Origin: DASXRU01 sp034665305
Lineage (GTDB): Bacteria; Acidobacteriota; Blastocatellia; Pyrinomonadales; Pyrinomonadaceae
Direction of reading: 5' to 3'
Assembly (NCBI GenBank): GCA_034665305.1
Contig: JAXDFZ010000018.1
Span: forward strand, 124,001-188,000
DNA: 64,000 nt
Shown piece after piece: positions 1-8,152 of the stretch (position 1 is its first letter; every line of letters starts with the position of its first letter). The translations under genes were made by a program, and so were the position numbers. Below the pieces are notes generated by a model that saw only the letters and a list, made by a program, of their open reading frames with translations, did no database searches and was not told the origin of the DNA.

Positions 1-492
1 AAGCTTCTGCTAATGGATTGCGACGGAGTCCTGACCGATGGCCGGCTGACCCTGTTGGAAAACGGTGACGAACAGAAGACTTTCAACGTGCGGGACGGAC
101 ACGGCATTGTCCTGCTGCACCGCGCCGGCCTGAAGACTGGAATAATCTCCGGACGAAAATCCACCTCCACTGAGCGTCGCGCACAGGATCTGGGCATCAG
201 CTACGTAATCCAGAATTCACTCAACAAGATCAGAGACTTTGAAGAGCTATTGGCCTCAATCGATATTACCGAGTCGGACATTGCGTTCGTTGGTGACGAT
301 GTCACGGACATTCCATTGATGCAGCGGGCCGAACTGGCCGTGGCCGTTGCCGATGCCACCGAAGAAACCCGCCATGCCGCTCACTGGATCACCAGCCTTC
401 CCGGCGGATACGGCGCGGTGCGGGAGGTGGCGGAACTCATTCTGAAGGCGCAGGGACGCTGGCACGAATTAATGGCCCGCTATATTAAATGA
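1..492 (+). CDS. KdsC-like HAD phosphatase (5' partial)
   Basis: HAD-superfamily phosphatase of the small, cap-less KdsC type, which in the family removes phosphate from 3-deoxy-D-manno-octulosonate 8-phosphate in lipopolysaccharide inner-core synthesis in the cytoplasm. Visible motifs are the nucleophile loop DCDGVLTDG, the second motif GIISGRKS, and the acidic motif VGDDVTDIPLM. The reading frame is open from base 1 (Lys-Leu-Leu-Leu before the first Met), and KdsC proteins normally begin only a few residues before this loop, so only a short N-terminus is missing. The next Met at base 13 lies inside the hydrophobic strand leading to the nucleophile and is unlikely to be the start. Another small HAD phosphatase of the same subfamily cannot be excluded without its neighbours upstream. 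Confidence 0.85.
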   Translation, partial: KLLLMDCDGVLTDGRLTLLENGDEQKTFNVRDGHGIVLLHRAGLKTGIISGRKSTSTERRAQDLGISYVIQNSLNKIRDFEELLASIDITESDIAFVGDDVTDIPLMQRAELAVAVADATEETRHAAHWITSLPGGYGAVREVAELILKAQGRWHELMARYIK

Positions 493-699
493 CGGCGCCA
501 CTCGGTAGGGGATTGGAACTCTCAAATAATCTACCTTTTCCCAAAAAGTCGTTAAGCGTCGCGCTCTTTTTCTTTCCATCTGCAACCTTGCCCGCAAAGG
601 CAGCATCCGTTAGTATTACCAAACTCGGCGTTTGGCCGTGCGAAGGCTCCCCGGGCGCGGCAACAAATTAACTTCGGCATTTCTAAAAGAGGTTTCCTT

Positions 700-2424
700 G
701 TGAAGAACAGATTCTCTTCGGCACTCCTGGCGTTACTTCTCGTAGCAATTTCACTGCCGGCGTTTGTGATTGCCCAGCAAAGACCCGCAGGCCAAACCGG
801 TAGAACGACCACTCCCGCCAGGCCGATACCAGTTCCCGCACCGCGCCGCACGGCAACGCGACCGCCGGCGGACGCGACCGAGGCCGTAGAGCAGGATTTT
901 AGCGAAGCGCTCACGGTAATTCAGGAAAACTACATCGACGGTAAGAAACTCGACTACAACAACGTTTTCAAGTCTTCGATCATCGGCATGCTGCGGTCGC
1001 TTGATCCTCATTCGAACTACTACGACAAGGAAGAGTTCGACGAGATGAAAACCGACCAGCGCTCGGAGTACTACGGCATCGGCGCGTCCATTCAGAATTA
1101 CACCATCGGGGATCAAACCGACACTTACGTGGCGGCGACCTTCGAGAATGCGCCGGCAGCCCGCGCTGGTTTGCGGTTTGGCGATCGCATCGAAGAAGTT
1201 GATGGCGTGAAGATGCGTGGCAAGGGTTCCCTCGAAGTGCGCGACAAAATACGCGGCCCCAGAGGAACGGTAGTAAAGGTGACTGTGACCCGTGCGGCCA
1301 CCGGCAGGTTGGAAACGGTATCCATTACTCGCGATGCCGTCTCGCAGCCGTCGGTGCCGGATGCGTACATGATTCGTCCGGGCGTCGGCTATATCGACAT
1401 GACGCACGGCTTCAATTACACGACCTCGGATGAACTGCTGGACAAACTGCAGTGGCTGCATTCGCAGGGCATGTCTTCGCTGGTGCTGGATCTGCGCAAC
1501 AATCCCGGCGGTTTTCTCGATCAGGCTATCAAGGTGGCGCAGGCTTTCCTGCCCAGCGGCAAATTGATCCTGACGCAAAAGGCCCGCGACTCGCGCAACG
1601 ATCGCGTGTACCCGTCGCAGAACAGCAATCCGGATATGACGCCGCTCGTAATCCTGGTGAACGAGAACACCGCCTCGGCATCGGAGATTGTTGCCGGCGC
1701 CATGCAGGATCACGACCGGGCTTTGATTGTGGGACAAACGAGTTTCGGCAAGGGCCTGGTCCAAAGCATCATCCCGCTGGAATACGGCTCCGGGTTGACA
1801 CTGACTTCGGCAAAATATTACACGCCTTCGGGACGCCTGATTCAGCGCGACTATTCCAACGGCGGCTTTTACGACTACTACACGCGTGGTGGCACTATCC
1901 GACTGGATCAGAAGGAAACCGAGGTGAAGCCTTCCGGTCCGGAGAGCCGCACCGATACCGGCCGGCCGGTTTATGGCGGCGGCGGCATTACGCCGGATGA
2001 AGCAGTCAAACAAACTAACCTGACGCTAACGCAAAACCGTTTGCGGCATCCGATGTTTTTCTTTACCCGGGAACTGGTGAACGGCCGGGTGCCCGGTTTC
2101 GATAAATACCACGTGGATCGCGGAATCGAATTCGATCACAACCTGCTGCCGACGGATTTTCCGGTCACTAGCGCACTCTTCAGCGCCTTCAAGGAGTTTG
2201 TGGCAAAGGATGCTACGTGGAAGAGTTTGGTGCCGCAGCTGGATCGAAACCGATCATTCGTGGAAAGCCAGTTGCGCTGGGACATCGTCACCGTAGCTTA
2301 CGGCAGCGTCACCGCCCTGCAGGTGTTGACGAAGGAAGATCCGCAAGTTGCAAAGGCGGTGGAAGTAGTTCCGCGCGCTCGTGAATTGGCCATGAGCGCC
2401 AATCGCGCGCGCACCCAGCCGTAG
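700..2424 (+). CDS. S41 C-terminal processing peptidase with PDZ domain
   Basis: Secreted serine protease of the CtpA/Prc family (574 aa), which trims or degrades periplasmic proteins. A signal peptide occupies about residues 1-25, followed by a Pro/Arg-rich linker to about 60. A PDZ domain lies at about 125-205 and the S41 catalytic domain at about 225-385. The catalytic dyad can be placed: Ser326 in NTASASE and Lys351 in FGKGLVQ, 25 residues apart as in the plant D1 protease. The helical C-terminal tail (440-570) resembles the scaffold region of other CTPs. The start is GTG at 700, preceded by AAGAGG at 687-692 with 7-nt spacing. A strong hairpin terminator follows the gene. Confidence 0.93.
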   Translation: MKNRFSSALLALLLVAISLPAFVIAQQRPAGQTGRTTTPARPIPVPAPRRTATRPPADATEAVEQDFSEALTVIQENYIDGKKLDYNNVFKSSIIGMLRSLDPHSNYYDKEEFDEMKTDQRSEYYGIGASIQNYTIGDQTDTYVAATFENAPAARAGLRFGDRIEEVDGVKMRGKGSLEVRDKIRGPRGTVVKVTVTRAATGRLETVSITRDAVSQPSVPDAYMIRPGVGYIDMTHGFNYTTSDELLDKLQWLHSQGMSSLVLDLRNNPGGFLDQAIKVAQAFLPSGKLILTQKARDSRNDRVYPSQNSNPDMTPLVILVNENTASASEIVAGAMQDHDRALIVGQTSFGKGLVQSIIPLEYGSGLTLTSAKYYTPSGRLIQRDYSNGGFYDYYTRGGTIRLDQKETEVKPSGPESRTDTGRPVYGGGGITPDEAVKQTNLTLTQNRLRHPMFFFTRELVNGRVPGFDKYHVDRGIEFDHNLLPTDFPVTSALFSAFKEFVAKDATWKSLVPQLDRNRSFVESQLRWDIVTVAYGSVTALQVLTKEDPQVAKAVEVVPRARELAMSANRARTQP

Positions 2425-2445
2425 CTGCATCAGGCAAAGTAGAAC

Positions 2446-2482
2446 AAAAAAAGGCCGCTTCCGAAATGGAAGCGGCCTTTTT
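2446..2482. terminator. Rho-independent terminator after the S41 protease
   Basis: A 15-bp perfect stem (2448-2462 with 2468-2482) around a GAAAT loop, with A tracts on one side and T tracts on the other. It can terminate the protease transcript and also anything arriving on the minus strand. Confidence 0.9.
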
Positions 2483-2493
2483 GCTTTGCAGCT

Positions 2494-2592
2494 TTAGCCG
2501 CGGATTTACAGATAAACGCAGATCAGATCAATACTTTACTGCGCTGACTTCTATCATTCCGCATTTCTGATCCGTGTAAATCTGCGGCTAAT
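2494..2592. repeat. Paired inverted-repeat element, family A
   Basis: An arm at 2494-2527 beginning TTAGCCGCGGATTTACA is repeated in inverted orientation at 2565-2592, ending TGTAAATCTGCGGCTAA. The element fills the space between the convergent protease and isochorismatase-like genes. A related copy with the same terminal pattern (TTATCC/TTAGCCGCAGATTT) lies at 42599-42742, so this is a dispersed family and not only a terminator. Confidence 0.8.
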
Positions 2593-2595
2593 TTC

Positions 2596-3210
2596 CTATT
2601 TCCCCGCCGCTTCTAACTTCAAACGTTCAAAATCAATTTCAGTCGCAGGCGAGATATCGGCCTTGAGCACCTTCTGGATTTGCTTGAGCGCATATTCGTT
2701 TTCTTCAACTTCGATCGAGACTACGCAATCGGCCGGCACAACCAGATGGAAGTCTCGCATGTAAGCGTCATTCGCCGTGAATAAGACGCAGTTGTTTCCC
2801 GCGATGCCGGTTAGGATCAATGTCTTAACCTCAAGATACTCCAGCAGAATTTCGAGGGTCGTAGAAAAGAATCCGGAGTGTTTGGGCTTCAGCACGAAAT
2901 AGTCGTCCTTTGCCGGCTGCAATTTTTCGGCAACCGGCTTACCGCGGCAACCGTCCTGCAAAACGTGCTCCAAGGTCTTCTTGAAATCCGATTGCCACTT
3001 GCCAAAATTGTCGTTGATGTACACAACCGGAATGGCATGTTTCTGCGCCCGCTTTTTCAACGCGGCAATGTTATCGGCCATTGGCAAGGCATGCTCCAGC
3101 AGCTGCGCCCCGCCTTCAAATTCCATGTCGTTGATGACGTCGATCAAGAGCAGCGCGACCGCAGATTTGTCAGGGGCGTTGCCATGCAGGTCTTCGTTTT
3201 TGACAGCCAT
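2596..3210 (-). CDS. Isochorismatase-family cysteine hydrolase
   Basis: Cytoplasmic hydrolase of the isochorismatase/nicotinamidase fold (204 aa), a family cleaving C-N or vinyl-ether bonds in small substrates. The catalytic triad is readable: Asp24 in LLIDVIND, Lys110 in LKPKHSGF and Cys141 in GIAGNNCVLFTA, the last preceded by the usual non-proline cis-peptide region. The metal-binding His residues typical of nicotinamidases (DxHxxxH after the Asp) are not evident, so the substrate cannot be named. The start is ATG at 3210 because AAGGAAGG lies 5 nt upstream; an in-frame GTG six bases earlier would overlap that ribosome site. The gene is monocistronic, convergent with the protease and divergent from the XRE gene. 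Confidence 0.88.
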   Translation of the reverse strand: MAVKNEDLHGNAPDKSAVALLLIDVINDMEFEGGAQLLEHALPMADNIAALKKRAQKHAIPVVYINDNFGKWQSDFKKTLEHVLQDGCRGKPVAEKLQPAKDDYFVLKPKHSGFFSTTLEILLEYLEVKTLILTGIAGNNCVLFTANDAYMRDFHLVVPADCVVSIEVEENEYALKQIQKVLKADISPATEIDFERLKLEAAGK

Positions 3211-3353
3211 AAACACCTTCCTTGTTCTCCCAATTTTTCAGAAGTTTACCACGCCACTCTTGTTGCAGGGATAAAACAGAGTCTTGCCACTAAAACCCTG
3301 AACGTGATATGGTTCGCATCATTGAGGCCGTCTTTGGCGAGAGGAGAATTGCG

Positions 3354-3767
3354 ATGCCGCACAAGAATCTGGTGAACACCAGCGAATTGGGTCGCGCGGT
3401 CAAGCGCCGGCGCGAAGAACAGGGTTTGAGCCTGCGCGACGTTGCCGATCAAACCGGCGTCTCTGCGTCCACGCTTTCGCGAATTGAAAACGGTACTGGT
3501 AAACCCGATGCCGAGAATATTGCCCGGCTGACCGCCTGGCTCGATATGCCGCTGGATCGAGTGATGGCCGCGCGGCAACATAACCATGACGGGGCTGAGG
3601 CAGTCGTTTACTTTCCTCATGAATCTACGCCCGAGATCGTTGAGGCGCATCTGCGCGCAGATCGCAACCTTTCCCCGGAAACGGCCAGCGCGCTCTCGGA
3701 GTTATTTCGCGTCGCTTATACCCAATTCAGCCGCACTGGTGAGAAACCCTCACGCCAGCGCCGCTAG
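3354..3767 (+). CDS. XRE-family transcriptional regulator
   Basis: DNA-binding protein of 137 aa with a Cro/C1-type helix-turn-helix at residues 12-66 (ELGRAVKRRREEQGLSLRDV ... STLSRIENG). The C-terminal half has no recognised domain. An upstream in-frame ATG at 3309 exists, but AGGAGA at 3342-3347 sits 6 nt before the ATG at 3354 and makes that the better start. The next gene, 42 nt downstream on the same strand, encodes an ImmA/IrrE-like protein. This order (XRE regulator then a DUF955-type protein) is the classic layout of the ImmR/ImmA and Xre-COG2856 modules, where the metalloprotease cleaves or controls the repressor. The target operator is not identifiable here. Confidence 0.85.
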   Translation: MPHKNLVNTSELGRAVKRRREEQGLSLRDVADQTGVSASTLSRIENGTGKPDAENIARLTAWLDMPLDRVMAARQHNHDGAEAVVYFPHESTPEIVEAHLRADRNLSPETASALSELFRVAYTQFSRTGEKPSRQRR

Positions 3768-3809
3768 TCGCCTCTAACCCCGCGCGCTCGCGCACCCACT
3801 AATGAAGCC

Positions 3810-4418
3810 ATGAACGGCCTCGTTCTACCGCCGACGCAGAAACGACGCGATTATGAGTTGCGGGCCCTCGGTCTAAGGGATTTCGCGCGACTGCGCGATC
3901 GCGACGCGATGGATCCGTTTGCTCTCGCCCGCTATGCGCGACTGCTGGTCGTGGACTTTGAACAAATCCAGGGACTGACAAAGGAGACGCGGGAACACCT
4001 ATTGGGAGAAGGAGCGGAGAAGTGGTCGGGCGGCGCATGTGCGAATCCGCTACCCGACGGTTGGCGCCTGGTAATTCTGAATCCGACTCACGGACGGAGG
4101 CGCAACTGCGCGACGCTGATGGAAGAGATCTGTCACGTATTTCTCGGTCATAAGCCTAACCGGTTGGCCATTGTGGCGCAGAACGAGCGCGGCCGTACGG
4201 TTGCTCGCGAATACAATCATGCCGACGAAGAGGCGGCTTATTCGATTGGCGCCGCAGCCCTGGTTCCATATGGCGTCTTGCGCAGCTTCGTTTTGAGCGG
4301 CAAAAGCGCCGGCGAAATCGGCCGGCATTTCGGTACCAGCCGGGAACTGGTCGAGTACCGGATCAAAGTGACGCGGCTTTGGAGTAGCTACAAAAACATT
4401 TCTCGCGCAAATCTGTAA
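3810..4418 (+). CDS. ImmA/IrrE-like (DUF955) protein, altered HExxH
   Basis: A 202-aa protein whose middle matches the ImmA/IrrE metallopeptidase family: RNCATLMEEICHVFLGHKP at about 98-116 followed by EEAAYSIGAAALVP at about 140-153, corresponding to the family's HExxH and the downstream EaxxFAxxLLxP motif. The first zinc-ligand His is replaced by Glu (E105-E106-I-C-H109), while the catalytic-position Glu, the second His and the downstream Glu are kept. A C-terminal helix-turn-helix-like stretch (SAGEIGRHFGTSRELVEYRI, 166-185) is typical of the family. It is in an apparent operon with the XRE gene. It may be a non-proteolytic regulator or bind metal unusually. Confidence 0.72.
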   Translation: MNGLVLPPTQKRRDYELRALGLRDFARLRDRDAMDPFALARYARLLVVDFEQIQGLTKETREHLLGEGAEKWSGGACANPLPDGWRLVILNPTHGRRRNCATLMEEICHVFLGHKPNRLAIVAQNERGRTVAREYNHADEEAAYSIGAAALVPYGVLRSFVLSGKSAGEIGRHFGTSRELVEYRIKVTRLWSSYKNISRANL

Positions 4419-4493
4419 TAGTGCGGTGCAACCGTGGGATTGGTCGTGTGCGTGCGGCATTCGCCGGAGCCCGCAAAGCGGGCGGGCATATTC

Positions 4494-4650
4494 GTAGCCC
4501 ACAGCGCGAGCTGTGGGTTCAGATAGGCGATGATGATAGGCTCGCGAAGCGAGCGACATAATTCGTCTAGCGCAACTAGGTCTTATGTCGCCCTCGGGGG
4601 CTGCGATTTTGATGATGGCACCTTACCCACAGCTCGCGCTGTGGGCTACG
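4494..4650. repeat. Paired-hairpin element, family B
   Basis: A palindrome at 4494-4519 (core CCCACAGC-GCGA-GCTGTGGG) recurs in inverted orientation at 4624-4650, so the whole unit is an inverted repeat of two hairpins. Smaller hairpins (GCTCGCGAAGCGAGC near 4541-4556) lie between the arms. It occupies most of the 348-nt gap between the ImmA-like gene and the SpoIIE phosphatase gene; I see no gene in that gap. Confidence 0.78.
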
Positions 4651-4766
4651 GATATCCCGTTGGCTTTGCCAACTGGTGACCGTGAAACCGAACTCAACAA
4701 ATCCTCACTCAAAACTCAGGCTTCACGCTTCGTCGGACTACCACGTATAATCGCCCGGTATTTCTT

Positions 4767-6068
4767 ATGGCTAAATCTTTCGACGAAGCAGTTGCAGTGG
4801 CGCCGGGCCTGACGGTCACGGACAAACTGCGCATGCTGCTGGACATTACGAAGCGCATTAGCCGTTCGCTCGATCTGGCCGAGGTCCTGAATCTAGTCAT
4901 GGACACGCTGGACTCGCTGATTCCTTACGACGCGGCGGGCATCTACCTTTTGCGAAGCCCGCAGAAAACTGCGCCTTCCACTACCGATGACAATTTTGTT
5001 TTCACCACGGAAGCGGTGCGCGGTTATGACATCGCGGAACTGACCGAGCTGCGGTTGAAGATGGGCGAGGGGATTATCGGGCACGTGGCCTTGAGCGGCG
5101 AACCGGTGATTTCTCTCGATGTGCGCAACGATCCTATCTACATCAACGCGCGGGAGCGCACCCGATCCGAAATGGTGGCCCCGATTGTCTCTAACGACGA
5201 GGTGATTGGAGTTTTCGATCTCGAAAGCGATCAGTTGAATGCCTATGCCGCCGACGATCTGGAAGTTTTGATGATGCTGGCTTCGCAGGTTGCGATCATC
5301 ATTGAGAAAGTGATGCTGCACGAGCAGCTCATTGAGAAGAAAAGGCTGGAGGGCCAACTCGAGGTCGCGCGCCAGGTGCAATTGGAGCTATTGCCCGCCC
5401 ACGATCCCGTGCTCGAAGGTTTTGACATCAGCGCCTACAATTTTCCCACCGAGGAAGTGTCCGGTGACTATTACGATTGGGTGCGAATCTATGATGACCA
5501 GATTGGCCTGGTGATTGCCGACGTTTCGGGCAAGGGAGTTCCGGCAGCTTTATTGATGGCCTTTCTGCGCGCGAGCTTGAGAGCTGCCACGCACATCGGT
5601 TATTCGCCGCACGTTTCGATGTCAAAGGTGAACTACCTGCTATGGGAATCGATTGAGCGCAATCAGTTTGTAACTGCCTTCTATGGTTTGCTGGACGCCA
5701 CCAATCGCACGTTGACGTACACGAATGCGGGACATAATCCGCCGCTGTTGATAGACGCCGAGGGCAACACTAAATTCATCGACAGCGGCGGAGTGCCCCT
5801 GGGCATGTTTCGAGACACGCGTTATTACGAACACTACCTGACGATTTATCCGGGCCAACTCTTGTTGTTATACACGGACGGAGTAACGGAGGCGTTCAAT
5901 TCCGCGGGTGAAGAATACGGGACCAAACGATTAGTGGAAGCGGCAAAGAACGGCCGGCACTTGCCGGCCCGCGCTTTGATCGATTTCATTCACGACGACA
6001 TGATTGAATGGACGGGTGGTCTGGGGGCCACTGACGACATAACGTTTTTTATCGTCAAGGCGACCTAA
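4767..6068 (+). CDS. GAF domain / SpoIIE-type PP2C phosphatase
   Basis: Cytoplasmic signalling phosphatase (433 aa) of the RsbU/SpoIIE type, which in the family dephosphorylates anti-sigma-factor antagonists in partner-switching pathways. A GAF sensor domain spans about residues 25-185, a short coiled linker 186-210, and the phosphatase domain about 220-432. Metal-binding acidic motifs are present: SGDYYDW (Asp234), IADVSGKG (Asp252), LYTDGVTEA and TDDITFF. No anti-sigma or antagonist gene is adjacent, so the partner is unknown. The ligand of the GAF domain cannot be read from the sequence. Confidence 0.92.
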   Translation: MAKSFDEAVAVAPGLTVTDKLRMLLDITKRISRSLDLAEVLNLVMDTLDSLIPYDAAGIYLLRSPQKTAPSTTDDNFVFTTEAVRGYDIAELTELRLKMGEGIIGHVALSGEPVISLDVRNDPIYINARERTRSEMVAPIVSNDEVIGVFDLESDQLNAYAADDLEVLMMLASQVAIIIEKVMLHEQLIEKKRLEGQLEVARQVQLELLPAHDPVLEGFDISAYNFPTEEVSGDYYDWVRIYDDQIGLVIADVSGKGVPAALLMAFLRASLRAATHIGYSPHVSMSKVNYLLWESIERNQFVTAFYGLLDATNRTLTYTNAGHNPPLLIDAEGNTKFIDSGGVPLGMFRDTRYYEHYLTIYPGQLLLLYTDGVTEAFNSAGEEYGTKRLVEAAKNGRHLPARALIDFIHDDMIEWTGGLGATDDITFFIVKAT

Positions 6069-6095
6069 GCGTACGTCGTTTCACCCCGACGCCGA

Positions 6096-6353
6096 TTAAT
6101 GGGTCCGCGGCCGGCAATGCGCGCGATCACCACCGGGAGCCAGCGGCCCGCGATAGTCTCCAAAATGGATTTCCGTTTCCGGACCAATAAAGGAGTAGAC
6201 GTCAAATCCGCAGGCATCAAGCGACGCTGCCAAATCATCGGGCGAAAGGAGAAAGATGGCGGGCAGGTATCCCGCTTCGGCGCGAATCTCCAGCAGGCGC
6301 TCGACCACTTCCAGCGGAGCAAAACATCGTATCGGATCTCGATAAGTTGCCAT
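6096..6353 (-). CDS. Small hypothetical protein (85 aa)
   Basis: An open frame convergent with the SpoIIE gene, preceded by a purine-rich stretch (AGAAAGG) rather far from the ATG. The product starts MATYRDPIRCFAPLEVVERL, has a balanced composition with alternating hydrophobic and acidic helices, and no signal peptide, transmembrane segment or known motif. I lean toward a real gene because the amino-acid mix is protein-like and nothing else explains this gap. Longer in-frame starts (6412) exist. No function is proposed. Confidence 0.45.
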   Translation of the reverse strand: MATYRDPIRCFAPLEVVERLLEIRAEAGYLPAIFLLSPDDLAASLDACGFDVYSFIGPETEIHFGDYRGPLAPGGDRAHCRPRTH

Positions 6354-6526
6354 GGTTTCCAGCGCCTTTCTTTCGATTTGTGAAGCTGAATGCTAAACAA
6401 CGCGTCCAGCATAACACTTACTATGATGTACGCAACGGAGTTGCCGTTCGTTCACCCGTAATTTTATTTAGGTGAAGGCTCGCCAGCGCTACCTTTTTAT
6501 TTCGCCAAAGCGTTTCCTCTAACCTT

Positions 6527-7756
6527 ATGAGCACACCAGAAAGACCCGAAGCAGCAGCAGACACGACCGGCGGCGGCTCGGTACCAAACTTTGAATCGAT
6601 CCTGCGCAGCATGCTGGCAGTTTCCAGCAAAGTCAGCGATTTACTCTTCTCGCCCGGGCGGCCACCGCAAATCGAACTTTTGGGCAAATTGCAGGGCGTT
6701 AACATTCCCGGTTTGGAAAAACTGACGCCCGCCCACACCGCCGGAATTGCCAAACTAATAATCGGCAGCCACTTGCGTTCCGGTCAGGACGTGGGCGCGG
6801 CGCGCAATTTGGAAAAGCACGGCTCGACTGATCTTTCCTTCGGCGCCCCGGGACTGGCGCGGTTTCGCGTGAACATCTTCATGCAGCGAGGCACGCACGC
6901 GATCGTGATGCGCGTGATTCCTTTCGCGCCGCCGCGTTTTGAAGATTTGGAGCTGCCCGACCAATTGAAGAACATCGTGGAATTGAAAAACGGTATCGTG
7001 CTGGTGACGGGACCGACAGGTTCGGGAAAGAGTTCCACCCTGGCTGCCATCATCGACCTGATCAACGAAACCAAGTACTACCACGTGGTAACAATCGAGG
7101 ATCCGATTGAGTTCCTGCACCAACACAAAAACTGCACCATTCACCAGCGCGAGCTTTACACTGACACGTCGGATTTTGCGAACGCCTTGCGCGCTGCGTT
7201 GCGCCAGGCGCCGAAGGTGATCCTGGTTGGGGAAATGCGCGATCGCGAGACCATCGAGGTCGCGCTGGAAGCTGCGGAGACCGGGCACCTCGTGCTGTCA
7301 ACGCTACACACGATTGACGCGGCCAAGACCGTAGATCGCATCATCGGCGTCTTTCCCAAGAATGAAGAGAAGGTAATTCGCACGCGCCTGGCGCAATCTT
7401 TCCGTTACATTGTTTCCCAACGCTTGTTGCCGCGCGCCGATAACAAGGGCCGCGTGGCGGCGATCGAAATCCTGAAAGCGACATCGCGCACCAAGGAATA
7501 TGTGGAGCGGGGCGAGTCGGAAGGGAAGTCGCTCATCGATGCGATGGAGCAGGGTGATCAGGACGGCATGCAAACCTTCGACGGCGTGCTGGAAACAATG
7601 ATCAAGAGCGGCATCGTGAGCCGGGAAGTTGGTCTATCGTACGCGTCAAACCAGGGCAACTTGCTGCTTCGCCTCGCAGACTTTGGCGGGAAGAACCAGC
7701 CGCCGGCGCAACCCACGCCGGCAGAAGATTCGATGCTGGATCTGATTGAGCGCTGA
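6527..7756 (+). CDS. pilT: PilT-like type IV pilus retraction ATPase
   Basis: Secretion-superfamily hexameric ATPase (409 aa) that powers pilus retraction at the cytoplasmic base of type IV pili. Walker A GPTGSGKS is at 162-169, the Asp-box TIEDPIEF near 189-196, Walker B VILVGEMRD with Glu236, and the His-box STLHTIDAAKTVDRII at 258-273. The N-terminal PAS-like domain carries KVSDLLFSPGRPP, typical of PilT and PilU. The retraction-specific AIRNLIRE motif is not clearly present: the C-terminal segment reads TSRTKEYVERGESEGKSL, which suggests a PilU or accessory PilT paralogue. No other pil gene is adjacent. Confidence 0.88.
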   Translation: MSTPERPEAAADTTGGGSVPNFESILRSMLAVSSKVSDLLFSPGRPPQIELLGKLQGVNIPGLEKLTPAHTAGIAKLIIGSHLRSGQDVGAARNLEKHGSTDLSFGAPGLARFRVNIFMQRGTHAIVMRVIPFAPPRFEDLELPDQLKNIVELKNGIVLVTGPTGSGKSSTLAAIIDLINETKYYHVVTIEDPIEFLHQHKNCTIHQRELYTDTSDFANALRAALRQAPKVILVGEMRDRETIEVALEAAETGHLVLSTLHTIDAAKTVDRIIGVFPKNEEKVIRTRLAQSFRYIVSQRLLPRADNKGRVAAIEILKATSRTKEYVERGESEGKSLIDAMEQGDQDGMQTFDGVLETMIKSGIVSREVGLSYASNQGNLLLRLADFGGKNQPPAQPTPAEDSMLDLIER

Positions 7757-7826
7757 GGGGTCTAGGGAGTAGCGTGGCGCGAGCGAGTGAAGGAAGGCTT
7801 ACCGTGGGATCACGTTAAACTTCTCG

Positions 7827-7966
7827 TTAGCACCGCACTTCAGTGCGGTGATCCGACGAAGCGCTATGAACGATAACCGTTTCAACGGGGTCCTCGGTAA
7901 ACCGTTAAAACGGTTCGGCGCACGAGTAGGACCCGCCTGCCCCACCTGACTGAAGTCAGGTGCTAA
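7827..7966. repeat. Paired-hairpin element, family C (TTAGCACC ends)
   Basis: Two 9-2-9 hairpins, at 7831-7850 (CACCGCACT/AGTGCGGTG) and 7943-7962 (CACCTGACT/AGTCAGGTG), are bounded by inverted ends TTAGCACC (7827-7834) and GGTGCTAA (7959-7966). It is the main content of the 396-nt gap between pilT and the first VWFA gene. No coding frame is convincing there. Confidence 0.75.
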
Positions 7967-8152
7967 TGAGAGGCGATGGGGAACTGCTACCTCGGGGCAG
8001 CACAGCGCTTTGCGGATGCGCCCAGGTGGCGTACCCTATGGACGATATCGATCTCCCCAACCATTGCGCTGGAGTCCGGGCAAAAAGTGCTGAATAGTCG
8101 CCCGGCGGTGCGCGAATCCTGACCAATCAAACAGTCTTTCTGAGGAAGTAAT

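Noticed and set aside
489..671. 60-aa open frame downstream of the KdsC-like gene
   Set aside because: No ribosome site, no protein-like pattern, and it overlaps the probable upstream region of the protease gene.
751..2013. 420-aa open frame on the minus strand
   Set aside because: It lies opposite the clearly real S41 protease with its catalytic motifs; the translation has no domain and a shadow-like composition.
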